Positions 1 to 7,691 of a stretch of DNA of 64,000 nt are shown here, piece by piece. The position numbers were made by a program, and so were the translations under genes. The notes under the pieces are model-generated. The model saw only the letters and a list, made by a program, of their open reading frames with translations. It was not told the origin of the DNA and searched no databases. The stretch's first letter is position 1, and every line of letters begins with the position of its first letter. Source of the stretch: Hyphomonadaceae bacterium UBA7672 (lineage in GTDB: Bacteria > Pseudomonadota > Alphaproteobacteria > Caulobacterales > Hyphomonadaceae); NCBI GenBank assembly GCA_002483135.1, contig DLHI01000020.1:248001-312000 (forward strand), written 5' to 3'.

Positions 1-93
1 AACGGGCTGCAGGCCGGGCAGGCGCGCTGCGAGCGCGTCCGTCCATGGGGCAACGGGCAGGGAAGACTGACAGATGGGATTTCCGATGTTCAC
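1..93 (-). CDS. Possible 5' end of a gene running off the left edge
   Basis: A frame open to the window edge begins at a GTG (91-93) and gives 31 codons with mostly G or C in the third position, reading VNIGNPICQSSLPVAPWTDA and onward. It lies 51 bp downstream of the thioesterase stop on the same strand, so it could be the next gene of the sspB-thioesterase run. No convincing Shine-Dalgarno sequence precedes the GTG. The fragment is too short to assign to a family, and it could be chance coding in high-GC DNA. Confidence 0.3.
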   Translation of the reverse strand, partial: MNIGNPICQSSLPVAPWTDALAARLPGLQPV

Positions 94-144
94 ACGCGCA
101 CAATCCGCGCGGACGAAGCTTAGTCAACGGCGATGCTGGAACCG

Positions 145-609
145 CTAGAACCGCTTGAACGGCTTGGGCGCCTGTGTAGCGCTGGCTTTTGCGACCACTT
201 CGCCTGCCGGATTGTAAATCTCGCCCTCGATGAAGCAGATCGAGCGTCCCCATTTGAGGATGCGGGCCTCGCCGGTTGCTGCGCCGACGAACAGCGGGCG
301 CAGAAACGACACCTTCATCTCCAGCGTCGGCGCGTTCATCGTGACGTTGGATGCGATAATCGCTGCCGTGCTCATCGCTTCGTCCAGCATGGCGCAGATG
401 AAGCCGCCCTGGATCGCACCGGTGGGGTTGGCGAATTCCGGCCGCGCCTCGAACGTGAATCGCGAGATCATCGCGGCCTGGTCGACGGCGACAAGCTGCA
501 TGCCCAATGTCTGCGTGCAAGGCGGCCGCTTCGTCGAGTTCTTGAAACGCGCAAGCATCTCCGCGTCGGAAAGGCGTGGCTTTTCCTCTGGCGGGCTGTC
601 GCTGCTCAT
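145..609 (-). CDS. PaaI-family hotdog thioesterase
   Basis: A 154-residue protein with the layout of single-domain PaaI/4HBT thioesterases, which hydrolyse acyl-CoA thioesters in the cytosol. The segment NPTGAIQGGFICAMLDEAMS (about 61-80) matches the family signature in which a conserved Asn/His-Gly stretch leads into the long hotdog helix carrying the catalytic acid (here DE). A hydrophobic strand follows (LEMKVSFLRPL). Length is normal for the family. It starts 15 bp after the stop of sspB on the same strand, so the two are probably cotranscribed. The substrate cannot be told from sequence. The Shine-Dalgarno sequence is weak. Confidence 0.8.
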   Translation of the reverse strand: MSSDSPPEEKPRLSDAEMLARFKNSTKRPPCTQTLGMQLVAVDQAAMISRFTFEARPEFANPTGAIQGGFICAMLDEAMSTAAIIASNVTMNAPTLEMKVSFLRPLFVGAATGEARILKWGRSICFIEGEIYNPAGEVVAKASATQAPKPFKRF

Positions 610-623
610 CTTTGCCGTCGGGC

Positions 624-1130
624 CTATTTGCGCCTGAACGCGTCGAGCGAGACGACTGCGCCCTTCGGCCCATCCTCGGCCTGCTGGTGGGCAGCCGCCG
701 CCGGGTCTGAGGTTGCGAGCGGAAGCACGGCGTCCCCGCCGGCAGGACGGGAGTCAGTGTCCAGTTGCAGGCCAAAGTTCAACGACGGGTCCACAAACCG
801 GGAAATCGCGGCAAAGGGAATACGCAGCGGATGATTGATGCCGCCGAATTTCAGCGTCACCTCGAACCTGTCCTCATGGACATGGAAATCCTGGTACTGG
901 TGCTGAAGGACAATGGTCATCTCGTCAGGGAATTTGTCCTTCAGGTCATCCGACATCTGCACGCCCTGAAGGCGGGTGCGGAAGGTGATGTAGTAATGGT
1001 GGTCGCCAGGCAGGTAGCCGAGCTTGGCAGCCTTCGCCAAGGCCGCCCGCACGACGGCGCGCAACGCGGCCTGCGTGAGGTCGTGATAACCAATATGATC
1101 CTTCGCGGATCCCGGTCCCCGGTCCAACAT
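624..1130 (-). CDS. sspB: SspB-family ClpXP specificity adaptor
   Basis: A 168-residue protein matching alphaproteobacterial SspB, which tethers ssrA-tagged proteins to ClpX. The fold region runs from about residue 15 to 125 and includes the family-typical YYITFRT strand and the PDEMTIVLQHQYQDFHV segment, then FGGINHPLRIPFAAI and VDPSLNFGLQ. A low-complexity linker follows (about 125-155), and the tail VVSLDAFRRK is the likely ClpX-docking peptide by analogy with other SspBs. The start has a good upstream GGGAGA. The tmRNA that makes its substrates is encoded about 5 kb away in this window. Confidence 0.88.
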   Translation of the reverse strand: MLDRGPGSAKDHIGYHDLTQAALRAVVRAALAKAAKLGYLPGDHHYYITFRTRLQGVQMSDDLKDKFPDEMTIVLQHQYQDFHVHEDRFEVTLKFGGINHPLRIPFAAISRFVDPSLNFGLQLDTDSRPAGGDAVLPLATSDPAAAAHQQAEDGPKGAVVSLDAFRRK

Positions 1131-1318
1131 GCTCTCCCTCGCCTTGGGATGAGAGCTAAGCCCTCATCGCAGTTGGGTAAAATGGGTTCAAGCTTAAGGC
1201 GAACCGCGACGGGTCGCCTCATGGCATCAGGACGATAAGAACCATCCCGGCCTTCTCGGCAAGAGAGGAGGCCAACAATTCATTTCCCCAACGCGCAAAG
1301 CGCCCTATCCTCCCGCAT

Positions 1319-2617
1319 ATGAGACGCCCAGCAAAGCCTTATCGCTCTCGCAAGATCGGCGACCGCACACTCTCTCCCGAGACCTTGATGATGGGGTATG
1401 GCTTTTCGCCTCACCTCTCCGAGGGCGCACTGAAGCCACCACTTTTCCAGACATCGACCTTCGTTTTCGAGACGGCCGAGGACGGCAAAGCCTCGTTCGA
1501 ACTTGCCTACGGGCTGCGGGAGAAGCGGCGCGACGAGGAGATGCATCTCATCTACTCGCGCATCAACAACCCCAATCTCGAAGTTCTCGAAGACCGCCTT
1601 GCCGTATGGGACGGCGCAGAAAAAGCGCTCGCCTTCGCGTCGGGCATGGCAGCAATCTCGACCACGCTGATGACCTTCCTGCGACCGGGCGACACGTTCG
1701 TGTTCTCCGAACCGGTCTATGGCGGCACGGAATACCTCGTTCACAACATCCTGCCGCAGTTTGGCGCAAAGGGTGTGGGCTTCATGGCCGAGGGCGGGGC
1801 AGAAGCTTTCCGCGCGGCTGCTGCTGAGGCGGCTGCGCTTGCGGCGAAAACCGGCGGCAAGGTGGGCGCAGTTTACGTAGAGACGCCGGCCAATCCCACC
1901 AACGGCCTTGTCGATATTGCGCTCGCGCGTGAGGTGTCGGAATCCCTGAAGGGTCCGGCAGGCCGGCCGCCTGTGATCGTCGACAACACCTTCCTGGGTC
2001 CGCTCTGGCAGCAGCCTCTCGCGCTGGGCGCGGACATCTGCGTCACCTCGCTTACCAAGTATGTCGGCGGCCATTCGGACCTGATTGCCGGCGCGGTCTC
2101 CGGTGAGGCGAGCTGGATCGGGCAGGTCGCCGTCTTCCGCACCATTCTTGGCACGATGACCGATCCGCATACGGCCTGGCTGCTGCTGCGCTCGCTCGAG
2201 ACGCTCAAGATCCGGATGGATGCGGCTGAGCTCGGCGCGCGGAAGGTGGCGGCCTACCTTCAATCACATCCGCGTGTGAAGTCGGTCTGGTACCTGCCTT
2301 TCCTGCCGAAGGACCATCCCGACCGCGCGCTCTTTGAAAGACAGTGCCGCACCGCGGGCTCCACCTTCTCCTTCGAGATCGTGGGCGGGGAGGCGGAGGC
2401 GTTCGCCTTCCTCAACAAGCTGCAGGTCATCAAGCTGGCCGTGAGCCTGGGTGGCACCGAGACGCTCGCCTCCCATCCCGCGGCGATGACCCATTCGGAT
2501 GTGCCGCCTGATGAGCGCAAGCGGCTGGGCATCACGGAGTCACTGGTTCGCCTTTCGATCGGTGTGGAGAATCCAGATGATCTGATCGCGGATATCGAGC
2601 AAGCGCTGGGGCAGTAG
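1319..2617 (+). CDS. Cystathionine gamma-synthase/methionine gamma-lyase family PLP enzyme
   Basis: A 432-residue enzyme of the Cys/Met-metabolism PLP family (fold type I). Visible hallmarks are SRINNPN (80-86), the phosphate-binding SGMAA (108-112), the cofactor-ring tyrosine in EPVYGGTEY, VDNTF with Asp222 pairing to the PLP nitrogen, and TSLTKYVGGHSD with the Schiff-base Lys247. The N-terminus (TLSPETLMMGYGF...LSEGALKPP) is typical of the longer alphaproteobacterial branch annotated as cystathionine gamma-synthase family, which supports this start although no clear Shine-Dalgarno is seen. Whether it is a synthase or a gamma-lyase cannot be decided. It is followed 42 bp later by a P450 on the same strand. 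Confidence 0.85.
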   Translation: MRRPAKPYRSRKIGDRTLSPETLMMGYGFSPHLSEGALKPPLFQTSTFVFETAEDGKASFELAYGLREKRRDEEMHLIYSRINNPNLEVLEDRLAVWDGAEKALAFASGMAAISTTLMTFLRPGDTFVFSEPVYGGTEYLVHNILPQFGAKGVGFMAEGGAEAFRAAAAEAAALAAKTGGKVGAVYVETPANPTNGLVDIALAREVSESLKGPAGRPPVIVDNTFLGPLWQQPLALGADICVTSLTKYVGGHSDLIAGAVSGEASWIGQVAVFRTILGTMTDPHTAWLLLRSLETLKIRMDAAELGARKVAAYLQSHPRVKSVWYLPFLPKDHPDRALFERQCRTAGSTFSFEIVGGEAEAFAFLNKLQVIKLAVSLGGTETLASHPAAMTHSDVPPDERKRLGITESLVRLSIGVENPDDLIADIEQALGQ

Positions 2618-2659
2618 ACCGTCCTCGACGCCACCTCCGCGCGGTGCTACTCCCGCGCC

Positions 2660-4039
2660 ATGGCTGACACTCTGACCTCGTCGGATTTCGTGCCGCAGAC
2701 GGTGACCCCGCCTGAGAAGCCGCTGCCTCTCGTGCGCGGCCTCATGCAGATGATCGCCAATCCACTCTACGTATGGCCGCAGGCCATGTACGAGAACCCC
2801 TATCATGGCGTGAAGTGGATCGGCCGCACCTTCCACTACATCCGCAAGCCGGAGCACATGAAGGCGGTCTTCCTCGACCATGCTGACATCTTCAAGAAGT
2901 CGCAGTTCCAGAAGAAGCTCGTCGGCCCCGCGCTTGGCGACGGGCTGCTGACGGCGGAGGGCGAGCACTGGAAGTTCCAGCGCCGCGCCGCGTCTCCCGC
3001 TTTCCGCATCGATGCGCTGCGCGCACTCGTGCCGGCCTTCTCGCATGCGGCGCAGGAAACCATCGAGCGCGTGAGCGCGATGCCCGCTGGACAGCCGGTG
3101 GATGTGATGCAGGAGATGCAGCACGCCACGCTCGATGTGATTGTCGAGACGATACTCGGCGGCGCCGATCCTGAGTTCGGCTATGACCGCATGGCGCGGA
3201 TCGTGTCCGACTATATTGAGCACATGGGCAAGCCCGACATGCTCGACATGTTCGGCACGCCCAACTGGGTGCCGCGCCCGTGGGGCGGGAAAGGCCGCCG
3301 CCGCGCCGCCGAACTTCAGAAGTCGGCCGTCAACGCCATCAACCGTCGCCGCGCTTCGGGCGGGCAGCAGAAGGACCTGCTCGGCCTGCTGCTCGCCGCG
3401 CGGGATCCCGAGACGAGCAGGGGGCTGTCCGACATCGAACTGCGCGACAACGTCGTCACCTTCATTGGCGCGGGTCACGAGACGACGGCGCTTGCGCTTA
3501 CCTTCTCGCTCTATCTGATCGCCAACGCGCCGGAGGTTCAGGAGCGCTTGCTGCGCGAAGTGCTGGACGTCTGCGGCGACAAGCCCATCGACGCGGCGAT
3601 GGTGGACGATCTCGTCTACACCGAGCAGGTGATCAAGGAGGCGATGCGCCTCTATCCGCCGGTGGCCATCATTGATCGCATGGCGACCGAGGACGTCGAT
3701 ATCGGCGACGCCATGGTGAAGAAGGGCGATTTCACATTCGCGCTTGTCTACATCATGCATCGCCACAAGCTGTTGTGGGAAAACCCCGAGCGTTTCGATC
3801 CCGAACGGTTCTCGCCCGAGAACGCGAAGAAGCTGCACCGTTTCCAGTACATGCCCTTCGGCGCAGGCCCTCGTATCTGCATCGGAATGAAGTTCGCCTA
3901 CATGGAGGCGGTCGCCATGCTCGCCACGCTGGTGCGCGGCTTGCGTTTCCTTCCGAATGCGGATCACAAGGTTGAACCGAATATCCGGATCACGCTTCGG
4001 CCCGAAGGCGGAATGCCACTCTTCGCGGAGCGCCGGTAG
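2660..4039 (+). CDS. Cytochrome P450
   Basis: A 459-residue soluble P450 with all key motifs: the I-helix oxygen-activation motif AGHETT (271-276), the K-helix ExxR as EAMR (327-330), the meander around NPERFDPERF (375-384), and the heme-binding loop FGAGPRICIG (400-409) with Cys407 as axial ligand. WKFQRR (104-109) matches the C-helix WxxxR that contacts heme propionates. There is no membrane anchor. The overall look (ENPYHGVKW, GDGLLTAEGEHWKFQRR) resembles CYP4/CYP102-like fatty-acid or terpene hydroxylases, but the substrate is unknown. No ferredoxin or reductase gene is adjacent. It sits between a PLP enzyme and an unknown gene in an apparent three-gene run. Confidence 0.93.
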   Translation: MADTLTSSDFVPQTVTPPEKPLPLVRGLMQMIANPLYVWPQAMYENPYHGVKWIGRTFHYIRKPEHMKAVFLDHADIFKKSQFQKKLVGPALGDGLLTAEGEHWKFQRRAASPAFRIDALRALVPAFSHAAQETIERVSAMPAGQPVDVMQEMQHATLDVIVETILGGADPEFGYDRMARIVSDYIEHMGKPDMLDMFGTPNWVPRPWGGKGRRRAAELQKSAVNAINRRRASGGQQKDLLGLLLAARDPETSRGLSDIELRDNVVTFIGAGHETTALALTFSLYLIANAPEVQERLLREVLDVCGDKPIDAAMVDDLVYTEQVIKEAMRLYPPVAIIDRMATEDVDIGDAMVKKGDFTFALVYIMHRHKLLWENPERFDPERFSPENAKKLHRFQYMPFGAGPRICIGMKFAYMEAVAMLATLVRGLRFLPNADHKVEPNIRITLRPEGGMPLFAERR

Positions 4040-4048
4040 GAGTGGTTC

Positions 4049-4612
4049 TTGCGTTCGCTCGCCCGGATACCCGCCCCGCGTGATTTGATGGGGTATGTCC
4101 AGGACCTGCTCTGGTCCTCGGGAGAGCTGGGCCGCTGTGTCGTGAGGCGCGGCTGGATGAAGCCCGAGACATGGGCGCTGGCCCCGGCCGATGCGCAGCC
4201 TTCGAAAGCCTCGCTGCAGCCTGATGGCAGTCTTGTTTACACGAGCGACGCCAACGAATGGCTCGACACGTGGATCATCGCGCAGGCGAAGGTTGCCGAT
4301 CATCTCAGCCTTGTCGCGCATGATCCGCTTGCGCCGCCGGTGGACGAAGGCGCGCAGATTTTCGGCAGCATCGGCACGTGGGATGCGCGCGGGGCCGACA
4401 ACTACTTCGTCGTGCCCAAGGACCAGCTCGCGCCCGGCGTGATGCGGGACGCAACGCAGCTGATGATCGGCGACCAGTACGTGTTCTTCATCATCGAGGA
4501 TGACTGGCCGTTCGGCGACGCGCGCGCGCTGGAGGGTCTCGCCTACAGCGTGAAGCACGTCATCGTGCCGATCGACGATGGCGAGAGCTATGCGGTAATT
4601 TCGGGGAGCTAG
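4049..4612 (+). CDS. Unknown protein in the P450 operon
   Basis: A 187-residue protein I do not recognise. It begins at a TTG (4049) with TAGGAG 6-7 bp upstream, 9 bp after the P450 stop; an ATG at 4088 (MGYVQDLLW) is the alternative start. It has no signal peptide or membrane segment. It is rich in aromatic and acidic residues, with a central stretch FGSIGTWDARGADNYFVVPK and a hydrophobic strand YVFFIIEDDWPFGD. Close spacing implies cotranscription and translational linkage with the P450. Its last four bases overlap the convergent osmC gene. Codon use matches its neighbours, so it is probably real. Confidence 0.7.
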   Translation: MRSLARIPAPRDLMGYVQDLLWSSGELGRCVVRRGWMKPETWALAPADAQPSKASLQPDGSLVYTSDANEWLDTWIIAQAKVADHLSLVAHDPLAPPVDEGAQIFGSIGTWDARGADNYFVVPKDQLAPGVMRDATQLMIGDQYVFFIIEDDWPFGDARALEGLAYSVKHVIVPIDDGESYAVISGS

Positions 4613-5037
4613 CCTTCCAGCTTCACTTCCAGCGTGATCTCGATGGCGGCGAGCGCCTTTGACACCGGGCAGCCGGCCTTGGCTTTCTCGGCGGCCGCCT
4701 GGAAATCCGTCGCGCTCATGCCGGGCACATTGCCGGTGAGGGTGAGCGCGCTCCTCGTGATGCCGACGCCGGGCTTCACTTCCACTTCGGCGGTCGTGGT
4801 GATCTTCGCGGCGGGATGGCCGGCTTCGGCGAGGAAATGCGAGAGCTGCATGGTGAAGCAGGAGGCGTGCGCGGCGGCGATCAGTTCTTCCGGGTTGGTC
4901 GCGGACTTGCCGCTCTCGTCCTCGAAGCGCGCCTTGAACGTGTAGGGGCTGTCCTTGATGACGCCGCTCTGCATCGAGATCGCGCCAGTGCCGGTCTTGA
5001 GATCGCCAGACCAGACGGCGGTGGCTGTGCGTTTCAT
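4609..5037 (-). CDS. OsmC-family peroxiredoxin
   Basis: A 142-residue OsmC protein, a thiol peroxidase for organic hydroperoxides in the cytosol. The N-terminal half contains the NPEELIAAAHASCFTMQLS helix with the peroxidatic Cys at about residue 60, and the resolving Cys lies in the AKAGCPVSKAL segment at about 123. Spacing and length fit the OsmC subfamily (about 140 residues). The start MKRTATAVWSG is typical, and a GGAG lies just upstream on the minus strand. It converges with the P450-linked gene and overlaps it by four bases. Confidence 0.92.
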   Translation of the reverse strand: MKRTATAVWSGDLKTGTGAISMQSGVIKDSPYTFKARFEDESGKSATNPEELIAAAHASCFTMQLSHFLAEAGHPAAKITTTAEVEVKPGVGITRSALTLTGNVPGMSATDFQAAAEKAKAGCPVSKALAAIEITLEVKLEG

Positions 5038-5078
5038 GGGGGGCTCCTAGGATGCACCATCAAGATAGGTTGACGGGC

Positions 5079-5774
5079 TCAGTGTCCAACCCTCAAAGCG
5101 GCTTGGCAGATATTTGCGATCAGCTGTTCCGCATCGTCGGTATTGGCCACGGGGCGCATCCTGGCCCACCGCGCGGCGTCGCTGCCCGAGCCGGAGCCGG
5201 CGTAATCGTCATTGCTGAGTTTCAGGAGTTCGACGATGTCCATCGCTTCGATCGTCACCAGATTACTGCCGCAGCGCGCAATATGTGTGCTGATGATCGC
5301 GCCAGCGGTGTTGATGCTGCGGCCAATCTGCTTGTCCGAATCGAAGACAGCGAATGCGCCCGACCCCCACCTGCTGGCGAAGCCCTTGTGGAACCGCGCT
5401 GCGATCTCGCTGATCGGGGTAGCTGCGTCTTCGAGAGGAAGGGGCAGCACGGCAAGCTTCAGCACCCTGTAGGTATCGCCTTCAAGCCAGCTGTCGATGT
5501 ACATGTCGGAAAGCTTGCGGACGGGCAGCTTCGCAGCGAGTTCAGCGCGCCCGCCAGTCCTGAGGAGTGTCGTGAAGAGAAAGCCGCCCTTGGTCTCGGT
5601 GCTGGCTACTGTGTAGTCAGCGGGCGGCTCGAAACAGATATTGCCCGCCTCGACGCAGGCAGGCTGAGCACTCGTCGGCGCAGCAAAAAACAGAAGAGCC
5701 GCAAAGGCGAGCAACGAACTGGTCAACGCTCGACGCCCCCGTATGTTCGACATTGTGCTCGACATCCGGTCCAT
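5079..5774 (-). CDS. Secreted protein of unknown function
   Basis: A protein of about 231 residues with an N-terminal signal peptide (RRALTSSLLAFAALLFFAAP, cleavage likely after TSA-QPA). The mature part has three or four cysteines (ACVEAGNICFEPP near the N-terminus, HIARCG, IANICQ near the C-terminus), so periplasmic disulfides are likely. I recognise no family. The start is uncertain: ATG 5774 has GGGGA six bases upstream; TTG 5792, ATG 5765 and ATG 5753 are also in frame. It lies directly downstream of the ssrA terminator on the same strand, so it needs its own promoter or read-through. Confidence 0.7.
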   Translation of the reverse strand: MDRMSSTMSNIRGRRALTSSLLAFAALLFFAAPTSAQPACVEAGNICFEPPADYTVASTETKGGFLFTTLLRTGGRAELAAKLPVRKLSDMYIDSWLEGDTYRVLKLAVLPLPLEDAATPISEIAARFHKGFASRWGSGAFAVFDSDKQIGRSINTAGAIISTHIARCGSNLVTIEAMDIVELLKLSNDDYAGSGSGSDAARWARMRPVANTDDAEQLIANICQAALRVGH

Positions 5775-5797
5775 GGCTCGTCCCCGTTGCAACCAGA

Positions 5798-5835
5798 AAA
5801 CAAGTGGGGCGGCTTCTGTTGCCAGGCGCCGCCCC
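5798..5835 (-). terminator. Rho-independent terminator of ssrA
   Basis: An 8-bp GC stem (GCCGCCCC at 5828-5835 pairing with GGGGCGGC at 5806-5813) is followed on the minus strand by ACTTGTTTTC. This is a standard intrinsic terminator directly downstream of the tmRNA coding piece. Confidence 0.8.
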
Positions 5836-5839
5836 GAGC

Positions 5840-6137
5840 CCCGCCTTAGCTTGCTAGAGCTAAGGACTTAGGTTAGGAATTCACCAGCTGCTTACGCAGC
5901 GAGGCGAGCTTCCTGAGCAAAGTTGTCGTTGGCAACTATTGCGAATGGGCTTCTGTCGGGGCCCAGGCGGGCAAAGTCTTCGCCTTTACACGTCCGTCGA
6001 TCCTGTGTCGGCCCCAGACAGTCCGGCCAACGACCGGGGAGAAATCTGGTGGAGCCGCCGGGCACTGCCCCCGGGTCCGGTCCGCTTATTACGCGAGGGT
6101 TTATCGCCATATTTCCCAATCCTTGCGGACGGGGAAC
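5840..6137 (-). ncRNA. ssrA: tmRNA, circularly permuted two-piece form
   Basis: A minus-strand tmRNA in the permuted alphaproteobacterial arrangement. The acceptor piece comes first and ends in GGCTCCACCA, with the terminal A at 6047; its T-arm is visible as CCGGG-GGCAGTG-CCCGG. After an intervening loop to be removed (about 6016-6046) the coding piece begins at 6015 with GGGGCCGACACAGG, the equivalent of the 5' end of one-piece tmRNAs. The tag frame lies at 5892-5933: resume codon GCC, peptide ANDNFAQEARLAA, stop TAA. A hairpin at 5844-5865 (CCTTAGC/GCTAAGG) lies near the 3' end of the coding piece. Exact processing ends are not visible. tmRNA rescues stalled ribosomes and tags products for ClpXP, helped by SspB encoded nearby. 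Confidence 0.95.
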
Positions 6138-6143
6138 ACGATC

Positions 6144-6171
6144 AATATAGGCGCGAAAGCCTTAACCGCAA
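6144..6171 (-). promoter_or_regulatory. ssrA promoter
   Basis: On the minus strand TTGCGG (6166-6171) and TATATT (6144-6149) are separated by 16 bp, a good sigma-70-like promoter. Transcription would start near 6137, about 90 bases before the CCA end of the acceptor piece. Assigned from sequence match and position only. Confidence 0.65.
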
Positions 6172-6203
6172 ACAACTGATCTCTGTGACCAATCAGGGGC
6201 AAG

Positions 6204-6317
6204 TCAGCGCCTAAGCAGCCCCACATCAATGCCAAGCATCGCCAGCAGCATTGCGCCGGCAAACACCAGCAATGCGATTGCGCCGAGGATACGGAAGAAC
6301 CAGAACACCCGTGACAT
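6204..6317 (-). CDS. 37-residue single-span membrane peptide
   Basis: A short frame encodes 37 residues starting MSRVFWFFRILGAIALLVFA and ending in LLRR. It has an aromatic/basic N-terminus, one hydrophobic helix (about residues 8-33) and a basic tail, so it should insert in the inner membrane. AGGAG lies five bases before the ATG, an ideal Shine-Dalgarno. It lies immediately upstream of the ssrA promoter on the same strand and just downstream of a VOC gene. I know no named family. The good ribosome site and a composition unlike random high-GC frames support it as a gene. Confidence 0.65.
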   Translation of the reverse strand: MSRVFWFFRILGAIALLVFAGAMLLAMLGIDVGLLRR

Positions 6318-6373
6318 GCGCGCTCCTGAAGCGCGCAGCATTCACGCTCAAACGGTGAGCCGCAACACCAGCG

Positions 6374-6778
6374 TTAGTGCGTCGTCACGCAGAACGCATT
6401 CAGCCGGTTGCCGTCCGGATCGCGGAAATAAGCCGCATATAGACCGCCGCCATGTTCCTGCGGCTCGGCTTCGGCGACGCCGCCATGGCGCAGAGCGACC
6501 TCAAAGATCCGCTGCACCTGCTCGGGATCGTCAGCCTGCAGCGGCGCGATGCCCTGCGCCAGCATCGGCGCGGATTCGCTGACCGCGAGGCCGAAGCCCG
6601 GCAGTCCCCACGCCACCAGATCGCCAGCCTCGATCGAGCGGCGGACCCCGATCTCGTGGGCGATCAGGTCGTAGAAACGCTGTGCCCGCGCCAGATTCCG
6701 TGTGCCAAGCGTCACATAGCCCTCGGCCAGATCAGCTGCTGGCGTCATATCTCTCGCAAAACCGGCGTCGTATGCCAT
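6374..6778 (-). CDS. VOC (glyoxalase/bleomycin-resistance) family protein
   Basis: A VOC-fold protein, about 134 residues from ATG 6778. The fold begins at EGYVTLGTRNLARAQRFYD and ends with the family-typical GGGLYAAYFRDPDGNRLNAF, including the final acidic metal-ligand region. VOC proteins use a beta-alpha-beta-beta-beta module to bind metals, thiols or small ligands; the substrate is unknown. ATG 6778 has GAGG upstream; 6823 is a longer option without a ribosome site and 6748 a shorter one. It is one of four VOC genes in this window. Confidence 0.8.
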   Translation of the reverse strand: MAYDAGFARDMTPAADLAEGYVTLGTRNLARAQRFYDLIAHEIGVRRSIEAGDLVAWGLPGFGLAVSESAPMLAQGIAPLQADDPEQVQRIFEVALRHGGVAEAEPQEHGGGLYAAYFRDPDGNRLNAFCVTTH

Positions 6779-6970
6779 GATGCGTGCCTCGACCGGGTGG
6801 GAATCACCGTCGAGAACAAACATAGAACATCAGTACGGCGCCGGCAAGAGTCCGCCTACATTTCGCGTGCCCGCCCCGTGATTTCCCTACAAGCCATCTG
6901 GCGTTGGAACCCGAAAATCGGCAGCATCCCTCAAGAATTTCCACTTGTGCAAAGTCCTGGGGAGGGACGG

Positions 6971-7666
6971 ATGAAAAAGCTGGTCGCTGAAGCGGTCGGA
7001 ACCGCCACTTTGGTCCTTTTCGGCTGCGGGGCCGCCGTCCTGGCCGGGCCTGAGGTAGGGCAGCTGGGTATCTCGTTCGCGTTCGGACTCGCCATTGTCG
7101 CCATGGCGTATGGCATCGGCCCGGTTTCGGGCTGCCATATCAATCCTGCGGTCTCGCTTGGCGTCTTCATGGCCGGCCGGATGACCGTGAACGAGATGCT
7201 GATGTACTGGGCCGCCCAGTTTGTCGGCGCGCTCGTCGGCGCGGGTATTCTTTATGTCATCGCTTCGGGACAGGCTGAACAGGCGGGCGTGGCCTACGAG
7301 GTCGGCGCCTACGGCCTCGGCTCCAACGGTTGGGGAGCCGACTATCTCGGCAAATACTCGATGACAGCCGCGTTGGTGTTCGAGATCGTCGCCACCTTCC
7401 TTTTCGTGGCGGTCATCCTCGGTGTCACGCAGGAGAAAGGAAATCCCGCCTTCGCTGGCCTCGCGATTGGACTCACACTGGTGGTGATCCATATCGTCGG
7501 CATCCAGGTTACGGGCGTGTCGGTGAACCCCGCACGGTCGTTTGGTCCTGCCGTATTTGCGCAGGGCGAGGCCCTGAACCAGCTCTGGCTGTTCATTGTC
7601 GCGCCCCTGGCCGGCGCCGCCATGGCGGGCCTGGCCTTCCGTGGCAAGCTGTTGAGCGCCGACTAA
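6971..7666 (+). CDS. aqpZ: Aquaporin Z-like water channel
   Basis: A 231-residue MIP-family channel with six membrane helices and the two NPA half-helix motifs (HINPAV, Asn58; SVNPAR, Asn186). The length and the long loop C match AqpZ rather than glycerol facilitators. The aromatic/arginine filter reads Phe38, His174, Val183 and Arg189; in E. coli AqpZ the third position is Thr183. The start MKKLVAEAVG matches AqpZ and has GGGAGG nine bases upstream; the upstream extension of the frame is not coding. It has a 150-bp promoter region with the divergent VOC gene behind it. Confidence 0.93.
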   Translation: MKKLVAEAVGTATLVLFGCGAAVLAGPEVGQLGISFAFGLAIVAMAYGIGPVSGCHINPAVSLGVFMAGRMTVNEMLMYWAAQFVGALVGAGILYVIASGQAEQAGVAYEVGAYGLGSNGWGADYLGKYSMTAALVFEIVATFLFVAVILGVTQEKGNPAFAGLAIGLTLVVIHIVGIQVTGVSVNPARSFGPAVFAQGEALNQLWLFIVAPLAGAAMAGLAFRGKLLSAD

Positions 7667-7691
7667 GCTGTTCGGACTGTCATCAACGCGG

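Noticed and set aside
2540..4558. A 672-codon minus-strand frame opposite the P450 and neighbours
   Set aside because: It is antisense to well-supported genes in GC-rich DNA, has Arg/His-rich composition and no family motif.
5892..6119. A 75-residue minus-strand protein
   Set aside because: It is the tag frame and loop of the tmRNA, not a protein gene.
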